In this document: piece after piece, positions 1 through 5,706 of the stretch | Numbering within the stretch: the first letter of the stretch is position 1 | How the letters are laid out: every line of letters begins with the position of its first letter | Assembly (NCBI GenBank): GCA_035473255.1 | Contig: DATIOK010000080.1 | Location: 1-5,741 of the forward strand | Direction of reading: 5' to 3' | DNA from: JAICYJ01 sp035473255 | GTDB taxonomy: Bacteria; Actinomycetota; Thermoleophilia; Gaiellales; JAICJC01 | Length of the DNA stretch: 5,741 bases | Program-made: the position numbers and the translations under genes | The notes under the pieces: model-generated | The model's database searches: none | Seen by the model: only the letters and a program-made list of their open reading frames with translations | Told to the model about the DNA's origin: nothing

Positions 1-116
1 GTCTCACCGAACACGTCGCTCACCGCGTGGACGATAACTCGGGCGGGCTCTGGATAGCGGCCGGACCACGCCCGCCCGCCGATCCAGTCGCGGTGTCCCG
101 GATGACGATGCCGCAT
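1..116 (-). CDS. Possible 5' end of a gene running off the left edge (unrecognised)
   Basis: Reading leftwards from the ATG at 116-114, the frame is open for 38 codons to the window edge. It begins MRHRHPGHRDWIGG and continues with a Trp-, Arg- and Val-containing stretch ending near VHAVSDVFGE. I do not recognise the family. About three quarters of its third codon positions are G or C, which suits coding DNA but is not decisive. The plus strand is also open here: a frame from position 3 runs about 41 codons to a TAA at 126-128 with nearly the same codon-position bias, so this could equally be the tail of a plus-strand gene. No good Shine-Dalgarno sequence precedes the ATG, and a perfect inverted repeat (117-134) directly abuts it. 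The minus-strand reading is preferred only slightly, because it has a start codon and a more protein-like composition. Confidence 0.3.
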   Translation of the reverse strand, partial: MRHRHPGHRDWIGGRAWSGRYPEPARVIVHAVSDVFGE

Positions 117-134
117 CGAGATCAATAAATCTCG
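117..134. repeat. Perfect 6-bp inverted repeat CGAGAT-CAATAA-ATCTCG
   Basis: Two perfect 6-bp arms (117-122 and 129-134) flank an A/T-rich 6-base centre, which stands out in this GC-rich DNA. It directly precedes the possible minus-strand start at 116, and the TAA of the competing plus-strand frame lies in its loop. It could be an operator or a weak stem-loop. There is no T-run on either side, so it is not a typical intrinsic terminator. Confidence 0.45.
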
Positions 135-186
135 GCCCGACCGCACGGCTGAGGTGGCAGACTCATCGTCGACCGTTCGAATTGGA

Positions 187-230
187 AGGAGGTGCGACGT
201 TCCGTGTCGATGACCGTTTTCGCGCCTCCT
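187..230 (+). promoter_or_regulatory. Hairpin masking a strong Shine-Dalgarno sequence, with possible mini-ORF
   Basis: AGGAGGTGCG (187-196) pairs with CGCGCCTCCT (221-230) as a 10-bp stem with one G-U pair. A further A-T pair (197/220) leaves a loop of about 22 bases. The left arm contains a near-ideal Shine-Dalgarno sequence, AGGAGG (187-192). Eleven bases after it, a GTG at 204 opens a 12-codon frame (MSMTVFAPPGVC) with its stop at 240-242, and an ATG at 210 lies in the same frame. The arrangement resembles a leader-peptide or translational control element before the gene at 289, but pairing between GC-rich segments can arise by chance. There is no homology support. Confidence 0.3.
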
Positions 231-260
231 GGAGTTTGCTGACCTGAGGGCAGCTTGCCC

Positions 261-285
261 GGTGGCGCCACCTGTGAGAGGTGGC
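261..285 (+). promoter_or_regulatory. Hairpin overlapping the ribosome binding site of the 289-867 gene
   Basis: GCCACCT (267-273) and AGGTGGC (279-285) form a perfect 7-bp stem with a 5-base loop. The right arm includes most of the likely Shine-Dalgarno sequence GAGAGG (276-281), which lies 7 bases before the GTG at 289. The left arm can alternatively pair with GGTGGC (261-266), since GGTGGCGCCACC is a 12-bp palindrome. Two exclusive pairings are therefore possible, one of which frees the site. A further small stem, GGGCA-GCT-TGCCC, lies at 248-260. A regulatory role is inferred from geometry alone. Confidence 0.35.
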
Positions 286-288
286 CTC

Positions 289-867
289 GTGGCCGCAGAC
301 AACGAAATCCAGCTCGACCGACTCGCTCGTTCGTTCGCCGCGGTCGGCGAGCTGATCGATGCGATACAACCCGACCAGTGGTCCACGCCGACTCAGTGCC
401 TGGACTGGACCGTGCACCGGCTCGTCGAGCATCTGGTCGGCAAGAATCTGGTGTTCGCCGCGGTGCTCGCTGAGCAACCGCCGCCGCAGCGGGGTGATGG
501 GGTGCCGAGCGAGCAGCTCGCCCGCGCCTATCGGGAATCGGCTGCTGCGCTGCTCGACGCGTTTGGGCAACCTGGCGTTCTCGATCGCTCCTACCAGGGC
601 CCGCTCGGTGCCGCCACCGGCGCGGAGCGGCTGAAGATCCGCATGTACGACCTGCTGGCCCACGGCTGGGACCTGGCGCAGGCTCTCGGGCGACCGGATG
701 ATCTGCCGGAGGATGCTGCTGAGGAGTCGCTGGCCTTCGCCCGGGCGGATGGGCGAGCACTGCGTCCCGGCGGCGGCTGTTTCGGCTCGGCCCGGCCCGT
801 CGCCGACGCCGCCCCGGCGATCGTCAGGTTGGTCGCGTTCCTCGGCCGCGACGTGCCAGCGGCCTGA
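289..867 (+). CDS. TIGR03086-family metal-binding protein (DinB/maleylpyruvate isomerase N-terminal-like)
   Basis: This encodes about 192 residues, the usual size for the actinobacterial TIGR03086 family, which shares the four-helix DinB/mycothiol-dependent maleylpyruvate isomerase fold. Seen directly: a CLDWTVHRLVEHLVGKN segment near residues 37-53, with the conserved His of the first metal-binding helix at about residue 48, and YDLLAHGWDLAQALG near 120-134, the family hallmark D-x3-HGWDLA with Asp 121 and His 125. In the characterised mycothiol-dependent isomerase the ligands are two His and one Glu; here the acidic position is Asp. These family members are probably soluble cytoplasmic proteins and possibly thiol-dependent enzymes, but their substrates are unknown. 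GTG 289 is chosen because GAGAGG lies 7 bases upstream and the product then has the family length. In-frame GTGs at 262 and 274 would add 9 or 5 residues without homology. It is monocistronic and converges on the oxidoreductase gene. The family call is firm, the exact function is not. Confidence 0.85.
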   Translation: MAADNEIQLDRLARSFAAVGELIDAIQPDQWSTPTQCLDWTVHRLVEHLVGKNLVFAAVLAEQPPPQRGDGVPSEQLARAYRESAAALLDAFGQPGVLDRSYQGPLGAATGAERLKIRMYDLLAHGWDLAQALGRPDDLPEDAAEESLAFARADGRALRPGGGCFGSARPVADAAPAIVRLVAFLGRDVPAA

Positions 868-1009
868 GCGCTTCGGGTGGCCTGCCAATGTCGTCGTCAA
901 GCGACGCAGCAGACCCAAATTCCGGTTCAGTCGTCGGATCGATCGCCCTTGGGGGGCGACCCAAATTCTGTACTGGACCGGCGTCGTGACTGGGAGAGGG
1001 CCCGCGGCT
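868..1009. other. Convergent intergenic gap with direct repeat and nested stem-loop
   Basis: The gap lies between two genes that end towards each other. GACCCAAATTC occurs twice (912-922 and 958-968, 46 bases apart), in the slightly longer shared context GC-R-GACCCAAATTC-Y-G. CCGGTTCAG (922-930) pairs with CTGGACCGG (973-981), 9 bp with one G-U pair on the plus strand. Inside it TCGCCC (943-948) pairs with GGGCGA (954-959). The structure could help terminate both convergent transcripts, but neither strand shows a T-run. No gene was seen here. Confidence 0.4.
912..968. repeat. Pair of direct 11-bp repeats GACCCAAATTC
   Basis: Exact copies lie at 912-922 and 958-968. The A/T-rich core in otherwise GC-rich sequence makes chance less likely. 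Multiple end repeats that bind transposase are known from some insertion-sequence families (for example IS21-type), so the pair could be an element remnant. No transposase, target duplication or opposite end is visible in the window, so this remains speculation. Confidence 0.4.
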
Positions 1010-1840
1010 CTAGCGTCCGGCTAGGTCAGCGACGACCGGGGCGAGCGCGTCGGCGAAGTCGGCGCCGAAGACGAAGTAGGAGAAGCCAATCTCCTCGCGT
1101 CGTCGTTGGATCTCTTCGGCGGCCGCCGCCGGGTCACTCGGAAGTATGGCGAGCGAGTCCGCCGCGCGAAGCGCAGCAGGGTCAGTGTCGGGGGGCGCCA
1201 TGAACGGAGCGCGCGCGTCGCCGATCACCGCGACGTGGAGCGCGAGCTCCACGTCGCGGATGGCGCGGAAGTCGCGTACCAGCCGCGCGACCTTGGCCCG
1301 AGGCTCACCCGGCATCAGAGTGAAGGTGACCGTATCTGCGACCTCGGCCGCGAGCGCCTGGGCCTTCGGGCCCCGTACGGCCATTACCACGGGCGTGTGA
1401 CGGTCGGGGCCGTCGAGATCTCGCAGTGCCGTGACTGTTTCACGCACCTGGGTCCACCGCTCGCCCGGTGGGACCACGGGCAGTCCCCGTTCGCGGAGTT
1501 CGTCTTCAATCCCAGGCCTGCCGGTGCCGACGCCCATCTCGAAGCGACCGTCGGTGAGCACCGACAGCGAGTGCGCTTCCCATGCGGTGCTCCAAGGTGG
1601 GCGCAGCGGGGAGGCATACACCCACGTGCCCACCCGCAGGTCGGCCAGGGTCGCCGCGAGGGCCAGCGTCGGGCCAGGCGCCGGCTGCCATTGCGGGACG
1701 TCGGGCATCAGGAGCGTCGAGTAGCCACTGTCGGCGATACGGCGCACCCGGTCTCGCCACGTCGGCAGGTCAGTTGTGAGCGGGGCGACGACCCCGAATC
1801 GGAATGGTCTCGCTCCGCCGGTTGCCGTCGTGTGGGTCAT
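1010..1840 (-). CDS. Luciferase-like monooxygenase-family (F420-dependent-type) oxidoreductase
   Basis: The product is 276 residues and a single-domain TIM-barrel protein of the bacterial luciferase-like (LLM) superfamily. It most resembles the TIGR03621-type F420-dependent LLM group of actinobacteria. Visible landmarks: RPFRFGVV at 11-18 (first barrel strand), SGYSTLLMPDV at 38-48, LRVGTWVYASPLRPP at 68-82, and LSVLTDGRFEMGVGTGR at 92-108, the family's LS-x-GR-x-E-x-G-x-G signature. A C-terminal helix and strand (EEIQRRREEIGFSYFVFGADF) close the barrel. Family members carry out hydride transfer with reduced F420 or flavin. The substrate is unknown, and the cofactor is inferred from family membership. 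The ATG at 1840 is preferred over an upstream start at 1894 because AAGGAT (1848-1853) lies 7 bases before it and homology begins soon after. The product is slightly shorter than many relatives (nearer 290-300 residues), with no frameshift or missing core motif. It stands alone, divergent from the GPP34 gene. Confidence 0.9.
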   Translation of the reverse strand: MTHTTATGGARPFRFGVVAPLTTDLPTWRDRVRRIADSGYSTLLMPDVPQWQPAPGPTLALAATLADLRVGTWVYASPLRPPWSTAWEAHSLSVLTDGRFEMGVGTGRPGIEDELRERGLPVVPPGERWTQVRETVTALRDLDGPDRHTPVVMAVRGPKAQALAAEVADTVTFTLMPGEPRAKVARLVRDFRAIRDVELALHVAVIGDARAPFMAPPDTDPAALRAADSLAILPSDPAAAAEEIQRRREEIGFSYFVFGADFADALAPVVADLAGR

Positions 1841-1847
1841 CGTTCCT

Positions 1848-1853
1848 ATCCTT
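1848..1853 (-). promoter_or_regulatory. Ribosome binding site of the LLM oxidoreductase gene
   Basis: On the minus strand AAGGAT lies 7 bases before the ATG at 1840-1838. This supports that start over the more upstream in-frame start at 1894. Confidence 0.6.
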
Positions 1854-1910
1854 CGTATCGGCCCCAGCCTTCTGCCGGTTCCTGCACCATCCACGAACGG
1901 GCTCCGGCGG

Positions 1911-1931
1911 TTTCGACAGCACAGGTCGAAA
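1911..1931. promoter_or_regulatory. Operator-like inverted repeat TTTCGAC-N7-GTCGAAA
   Basis: Perfect 7-bp arms (1911-1917 and 1925-1931) are separated by 7 bases (AGCACAG), 21 bp in all. The repeat lies in the 234-bp divergent region, about 70 bp before the oxidoreductase start and about 145 bp before the GPP34 start. Its size and symmetry fit a dimeric helix-turn-helix repressor such as TetR, MarR or LacI types. The regulator is not encoded in the window. It is nearer the oxidoreductase and more likely controls that gene. Confidence 0.45.
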
Positions 1932-1954
1932 TGTTTTGGGCCGGGGTGACATTC

Positions 1955-1969
1955 AGGCGGTCGACGCCT
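1955..1969. repeat. Short inverted repeat AGGCG-GTCGA-CGCCT
   Basis: A 5-bp perfect dyad with a 5-base centre lies 24 bp from the TTTCGAC repeat in the same divergent region. The centre GTCGA shares the GTCGA core of the larger repeat's right arm, so it could be a weak second binding site. It is short and may be chance. Confidence 0.25.
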
Positions 1970-1999
1970 TATTGCTGATCATCTGAACAGCATGGCCGG

Positions 2000-2030
2000 G
2001 TCCACAGCTGTCGTGGTCGCGACCGTGGAC
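2000..2030. repeat. Inverted repeat GTCCAC...GTGGAC enclosing palindrome GGTCGCGACC
   Basis: GTCCAC (2000-2005) and GTGGAC (2025-2030) are perfect 6-bp arms. The 10-bp palindrome GGTCGCGACC (2015-2024) abuts the right arm, and ACAGCTGT (2004-2011) is an 8-bp palindrome overlapping the left arm. The cluster lies 45-75 bp before the GPP34 start, where an operator would be expected. No known box was recognised. Confidence 0.3.
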
Positions 2031-2058
2031 AGGCGTATCTGACCTCGCCCGCGGGTCC

Positions 2059-2064
2059 TAAATA
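2059..2064 (+). promoter_or_regulatory. Possible -10 element (TAAATA) for the GPP34 gene
   Basis: TAAATA lies 10 bases before the GTG at 2075 and is one of very few A/T-rich hexamers here. If used, transcription would begin within a few bases of the start codon, giving a leaderless or nearly leaderless mRNA, which is common in actinobacteria. This agrees with the poorly placed Shine-Dalgarno (GAGG at 2069-2072, only 2 bases before GTG). No convincing -35 is seen: CTGACC at 2039-2044 is partial and too close. Confidence 0.3.
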
Positions 2065-2074
2065 CGCTGAGGTC

Positions 2075-2731
2075 GTGCTGATCGCGGAGGAGCTCATCCT
2101 TATCGCTCTCGATCCCGTCAAGGGCACCGTGCCGCTCGGCGCTCGGACGTACCTGAACGCTGGCCTGGCGGGCGCTCTGCTCGCCGAACCGGCCATCGCC
2201 GGGAACCTCGGCATCAAGGACGGGCGGATCGTGCCGGCCGGCGCTCCTCCCACCGATCCATTCCTGGCCGAGGTCCTGGCCGCGATCCGTTCCGAGATGA
2301 CGGCGGAGAAGGCGAAGTCCGCCGTCAAGAAGCTCGACAGGCAGGTCGGCGGCCTGTGGCACCGCTTGGTCGAACGGATGGTGGCGGCGGGCACACTCGG
2401 CGAAGACAAGCACGGTCGCCTAATTCCAACCCGCCACCCCGTCCTCGACCGACCCGGCCAGGACTCGGTTCTGCGCGGTGTGCGAGCGGCCGCCGCCGGC
2501 GACGGTCCGCTCGCGCCCCGGTCGGCGGTACTTCTGGCGCTGGCGGGTCCCTGCCGGCTCCTCGAGCGAGTCGCCCCCGATCGCTCCGGCCGCCGCCACG
2601 CCAAAACCCGGATCAAGGAGGCCACTGACAAGGCGCCGTTCGGCCCCGAGGTGAAGCAGGTCATCGACGAACTGATCGCTGCCGTTGCCGTTGCCACCGT
2701 CGTGGCCAGCACTGCCGGCGGCAACGGCTGA
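2075..2731 (+). CDS. GPP34 family phosphoprotein (GOLPH3/Vps74-like)
   Basis: The product is 218 residues, about the usual size for bacterial members of the GOLPH3/Vps74 (GPP34) family, which are widespread in actinobacteria and largely uncharacterised. Eukaryotic relatives bind phosphatidylinositol 4-phosphate on Golgi membranes. A membrane-associated role in bacteria is inference. Visible pattern: MLIAEELILIALDPVKG at 1-17 (the typical LLLAEELLLLLLD-type opening), YLNAGLAGALLAEPA at 26-40, RLVERMVAAGTLGEDKHG at 97-114 followed by an IPTRHP turn, an RSAVLLALAGPCRLLERV helix (about residue 150 onward), a basic RRHAKTRIKEA segment, and a closing hydrophobic helix VIDELIAAVAVATVVAS near 196-212. 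There is no signal peptide and no true transmembrane segment. GTG 2075 is chosen because the family N-terminus begins exactly there. The gene has no co-directional neighbour within the window. Confidence 0.88.
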   Translation: MLIAEELILIALDPVKGTVPLGARTYLNAGLAGALLAEPAIAGNLGIKDGRIVPAGAPPTDPFLAEVLAAIRSEMTAEKAKSAVKKLDRQVGGLWHRLVERMVAAGTLGEDKHGRLIPTRHPVLDRPGQDSVLRGVRAAAAGDGPLAPRSAVLLALAGPCRLLERVAPDRSGRRHAKTRIKEATDKAPFGPEVKQVIDELIAAVAVATVVASTAGGNG

Positions 2732-3081
2732 CAGGAGGCTCTGCGGCCGAGACGATGCCGGGCACGACCGGCCTGCTCCTCCGGTTGAGTTCGCGGGTGA
2801 GTCAGGTGGCGATGTGGACAACAGCTGGCGTGATACCGCGAATAGTCGTGATTCACGCAGGAATACTGGTCACCGCGCACGGAACCAGAACCCTGGCCTG
2901 CCATGCCGCCGGAAGCTGTCCCAAGGAACAGGCCGTGAGGCGCGCGCACATGCGTTCGGTTCTGAGCACGGAGAGTGGCGGCCGATCATCGAACTCGAGC
3001 CGCGGCTGGATCGTTGCAGATCGGATCCCGCGGCGAGCGCCGGCTGCCCCGAATGGCTCCCGGCAGGGTCTCGTTGGCCGT
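2732..3081. other. Gene-free convergent region
   Basis: These 350 bases between the ends of the GPP34 and UvrA-like genes hold no convincing gene. Open frames exist on both strands (for example 2755-3144 plus and 2853-3116 minus), but their products are rich in Arg, Pro and Ser, have no recognisable motif and lack good start signals. Small dyads are present: GCGTGA/TCACGC (2828-2833/2853-2858), and a 10-bp palindrome AGCCGCGGCT (2998-3007) whose CCGCGG core recurs at 3028-3033. It may carry terminators for both genes or decayed sequence. Confidence 0.5.
2733..2780 (+). terminator. Weak stem-loop just after the GPP34 stop codon
   Basis: Directly after the TGA (2729-2731), AGGAG (2733-2737) can pair with CTCCT (2776-2780). 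Inside, GCCGG (2757-2761) pairs with CCGGC (2768-2772) over a 6-base loop. No T-run follows, so if it acts in termination it is not a classical intrinsic terminator. Confidence 0.2.
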
Positions 3082-5697
3082 CTACCTGTCAGGTGTGTGG
3101 CTGTGAGACGGGACATCGGACTGGCGGCCTTCAGGCCGGCCTAGGTGCCGGGCCAGCCATGGCCCGGTGGCGCTGTCCGGTGCGCGCGCGACGTCTGCCG
3201 GTGTCCCGGCCGCGAGGATGTGCCCGCCGTCCGGGCCGCCACCCGGGCCCATGTCGATCAGGTGGTCGGCGGCGGCGAGCAGGTCCAGGTCGTGGTCGAT
3301 GACGATGATGGTGGCCCCGGCCTCCAGCAGCCGGTCGAACACGCCGACCAGGGTGGCCACGTCGAGCGGGTGTAGGCCGGTGGACGGCTCGTCGAGGACG
3401 TACAGCGCGCCGCGCTGGCTGCTGCGCAGCCGGGAGGCGATCCGCAGCCGCTGCGACTCGCCGCCGGACAGGGATGGCGTGGGCTCGCCAAGTCGCAGGT
3501 AACCAAGACCGACCTCGTCGACGGGCCGCAGCGCCGCGGCAACCGGGGCCCGGTCGGAGAACTGGTCTAGGGCGTCGTGCACGCTCAGGCCGAGGATGTC
3601 GGCTATGGTCAGCCCGTCGATCCGGGCGGCCAGGGTGGCGTCGTTGAAGCGGGCGCCGTGGCAGGTTGGGCAGCCGACGGCGATGTCGGGCAGGTACTGG
3701 ACGTCGAGATCGATGTGGCCCAGCCCGCGGCAGGTCGGGCACTGGCCCTCGCGGGTGTTGAACGAGAAGTGCCCGGGCTTCCAGCGCCGCCGCCGGGCGT
3801 ACGCGGACTCGGCGAATACCCGGCGGATCTGGTCGAACGCGCCGGAGTAGGTCGCGGGTGTGGACCGCGTGTTCTGGCCGATCGGCGAGGCGTCGATCTG
3901 GACGATCTGACGGATGCCGCCAAGGTCGAGGTGGCGGACATGCCCAGGCAGCGCTGTCCCACTCAGCCGCGCCCGCGCGGCCGGGATGAGGCTGTCCAGG
4001 ATGAGGGCGGTCTTGCCCGCCCCGGACGGCCCGGCCAGCGCGGTAAGCCGGCGCACCGGGAAGGCGGCGGTGAGGTCGTGCAGGTTGTACAGGTCGCCGA
4101 TCTCGATGGTGATCTGGCCGCCGGGGCTGGCGTGCGCCGGACCGTGCGGTGACACGGCCGTCGCCCCGGCCAGGAACGGGCCCATGATCGACTTCGGATC
4201 GGTCTCCAGCTGACCGGGCGGACCCTGGGCGATCACCGTGCCGCCCTTGGCACCGGCCCCGGGACCAAGCTCGATAATCCAGTCAGCAGCACTGATGAGC
4301 TCCCGCTCGTGCTCCACCACGACCACGGAATTACCGTTTCTGGTTAGCGCGGTGATTGTCTTGCGCAGTCCCAGGACGTTGGCCGGGTGCAGGCCGACCG
4401 ACGGCTCGTCCAAGACGTAGAGCATGCCGGTGGTGCTGGCCCGCACCGTCGAGGTGAGCTCGATACGCTGCCGCTCCCCAGTGGACAGCGACGCACCGGC
4501 TCGGTCCAGGGTCAGGTAGCTGAGCCCAACGTCGAGCAGCGGGGTGAGCCTGCCGTTCAGCTCGGCGAGCAGGCCGGTGGTCAGCCGACTCAGCTCGGCG
4601 GGCAGCCGGGCGGGCAGGCCGGCCGTGAACCCGCGCAGCTCGCCCAGGCTGAGCGCGCTGATCTCGGCGATGTTGCGATCGCCCAGCTGTGCGGTCAGCG
4701 CCTCCGGCCGCAGCCGGGTGCCGTGGCACACTGAGCACACCCGGGTGACGACGAACCGCTGCACCAGCCGCCGGGTGCGCTCGTTGTCGCTGCGCAGCGA
4801 GCGTTCCACCGCGGCGACGGCGTTGTCGTAGTTGACCGACAGCTGCACTGTGCGCCCGTTCCGGCCGGAGAGCGTCACCGGTACCTGGACCGGTTCGCCG
4901 TGCAGCACGACGTCGCGCTCGCGGGTGTTCAGCTCCTGGTACGGAATGTTGAGCCGCACCCCGAGCTGGCCGGCGGCATACATCGACAGCCGCCGCCCGC
5001 CGGAATTCCACGGCAGCACCGCGCCTTGCTCGATCGTCTTGCCCGGATCGGGAACGAGCGTGGCGGCGTCGACTTCCGACCGCACGCCCAGGCCTTGGCA
5101 GGCTGGGCAGGCGCCATAGGAGTTGAACGAGAAGGATTCCGCGCTGGGATGCTCGAACCGGGCGCCGCACACCGGACAGACGATCTCCTCGCCGTAGCTA
5201 GCGATCGACGGCGCGACCCGGTGGCCGTTCGGGCACCGGTGCGAGCCGAGCCGTGACGTCATCAGGCGTAGCACGTTGAGCACCTCAGACATGGTGCCGA
5301 CCGTGCTGCGCGGCCCGGGTATCGGCGGGCGCTGCCGCAGCGCAAGCGCGGCCGGCAGGTGATCGATCCGGTCCACGTCTGGCCGCTGGGCCTGGGTCAG
5401 CCGCCGGCGGCTGTAAGTGCTCAGCCCCTCCAGGAACCGTTGCATGCCTTCGGCGTACAGCGTGCCCATGGCCAGCGACGTCTTGCCCGACCCGGACACG
5501 CCGACCACCGCGACCGTCCGCCACAACGGCACGTCAACGTCGATGTCTTGCAGGTTGTTGTGCCGGGCCCCACGCACGCCGATGACTGTGGGCAGGGTTC
5601 CCGGCACGGGAATGTCACCGGCCGGTTGGCCAGCCGGTGGCTCCGGCTGTCCGTGCATGGGCTCCGTGAGCCTCGGTATCGGTGTGTTCGCGTTCAC
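3082..5697 (-). CDS. UvrA2/DrrC-like excinuclease ABC subunit A paralogue
   Basis: The product is 871 residues, a tandem ABC ATPase of the UvrA superfamily. Half 1 has Walker A GVSGSGKT (66-73), the UvrA block RSTVGTMSEVLNVLRL (130-145), signature LSTGE (404-408), Walker B LYVLDEP (426-432) and H-loop His 463. Half 2 has Walker A GPSGAGKT (556-563), SPIGQNTRSTPATYSG (604-619), signature LSGGE (743-747), LDEP (768-771) and His 802. Zinc modules: C155/H159 with C174/C177, C197/C200 with C321/C324, and C653/C656 with C676/C679. The roughly 130-residue UvrB-binding insertion normally found between the RSTVGT block and the first zinc module's second half is missing, which marks the UvrA2 (class II) group. 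That group includes DrrC, a daunorubicin-resistance protein. It therefore probably acts on DNA carrying bulky lesions or intercalated drugs without the standard UvrB hand-off. The GTG at 5697 is the first start after a stop but has no clear Shine-Dalgarno. An ATG at 5658 would remove 13 non-conserved residues. The UvrA core begins near residue 37. Confidence 0.95.
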   Translation of the reverse strand: MNANTPIPRLTEPMHGQPEPPAGQPAGDIPVPGTLPTVIGVRGARHNNLQDIDVDVPLWRTVAVVGVSGSGKTSLAMGTLYAEGMQRFLEGLSTYSRRRLTQAQRPDVDRIDHLPAALALRQRPPIPGPRSTVGTMSEVLNVLRLMTSRLGSHRCPNGHRVAPSIASYGEEIVCPVCGARFEHPSAESFSFNSYGACPACQGLGVRSEVDAATLVPDPGKTIEQGAVLPWNSGGRRLSMYAAGQLGVRLNIPYQELNTRERDVVLHGEPVQVPVTLSGRNGRTVQLSVNYDNAVAAVERSLRSDNERTRRLVQRFVVTRVCSVCHGTRLRPEALTAQLGDRNIAEISALSLGELRGFTAGLPARLPAELSRLTTGLLAELNGRLTPLLDVGLSYLTLDRAGASLSTGERQRIELTSTVRASTTGMLYVLDEPSVGLHPANVLGLRKTITALTRNGNSVVVVEHERELISAADWIIELGPGAGAKGGTVIAQGPPGQLETDPKSIMGPFLAGATAVSPHGPAHASPGGQITIEIGDLYNLHDLTAAFPVRRLTALAGPSGAGKTALILDSLIPAARARLSGTALPGHVRHLDLGGIRQIVQIDASPIGQNTRSTPATYSGAFDQIRRVFAESAYARRRRWKPGHFSFNTREGQCPTCRGLGHIDLDVQYLPDIAVGCPTCHGARFNDATLAARIDGLTIADILGLSVHDALDQFSDRAPVAAALRPVDEVGLGYLRLGEPTPSLSGGESQRLRIASRLRSSQRGALYVLDEPSTGLHPLDVATLVGVFDRLLEAGATIIVIDHDLDLLAAADHLIDMGPGGGPDGGHILAAGTPADVARAPDSATGPWLARHLGRPEGRQSDVPSHSHTPDR

Positions 5698-5706
5698 TGG
5701 GAACTA

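Noticed and set aside
3..128. Plus-strand open frame ending in TAA at 126-128 as the tail of an upstream gene
   Set aside because: It is not excluded, but there is no recognisable motif and its stop lies inside the dyad loop. The minus-strand reading is marginally better, so this is mentioned only as the alternative.
261..272. GGTGGCGCCACC palindrome as a stand-alone operator
   Set aside because: It is GC-only and better explained as part of the alternative pairing around the ribosome binding site. Such palindromes arise easily in high-GC DNA.
163..918. Minus-strand open frame of 251 codons opposite the TIGR03086 gene
   Set aside because: It is antisense to a gene with a clear HGWDLA motif, with no recognisable domain and no Shine-Dalgarno support.
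1106..1978. Plus-strand open frame of 290 codons over the oxidoreductase gene
   Set aside because: The minus strand encodes a full LLM protein with its signatures. The plus frame has Arg-rich low-complexity composition and no motif.
1969..2949. Long minus-strand open frame (326 codons) covering the GPP34 gene
   Set aside because: It is antisense to a clearly recognisable GPP34 protein. Its translation is rich in Ser, Arg and Pro with no family motif, as expected from the complement of a high-GC gene.
3125..3142. GGCC-TTCA-GGCC stem as a terminator of the UvrA2-like gene
   Set aside because: It lies inside the coding sequence upstream of the stop codon at 3084-3082, so it cannot be the gene's own terminator.
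2685..3302. Plus-strand frame of 205 codons with a CQVCGCE segment suggesting a zinc motif
   Set aside because: It overlaps the GPP34 end and the UvrA2 C-terminus. The Cys cluster has no second pair and the rest has no conserved pattern.
3577..4152. Plus-strand open frame (191 codons) inside the UvrA2-like gene
   Set aside because: It lies wholly within the second ABC half of UvrA2 on the opposite strand. Its Gly/Val/Ala/Arg-rich product is a typical shadow.
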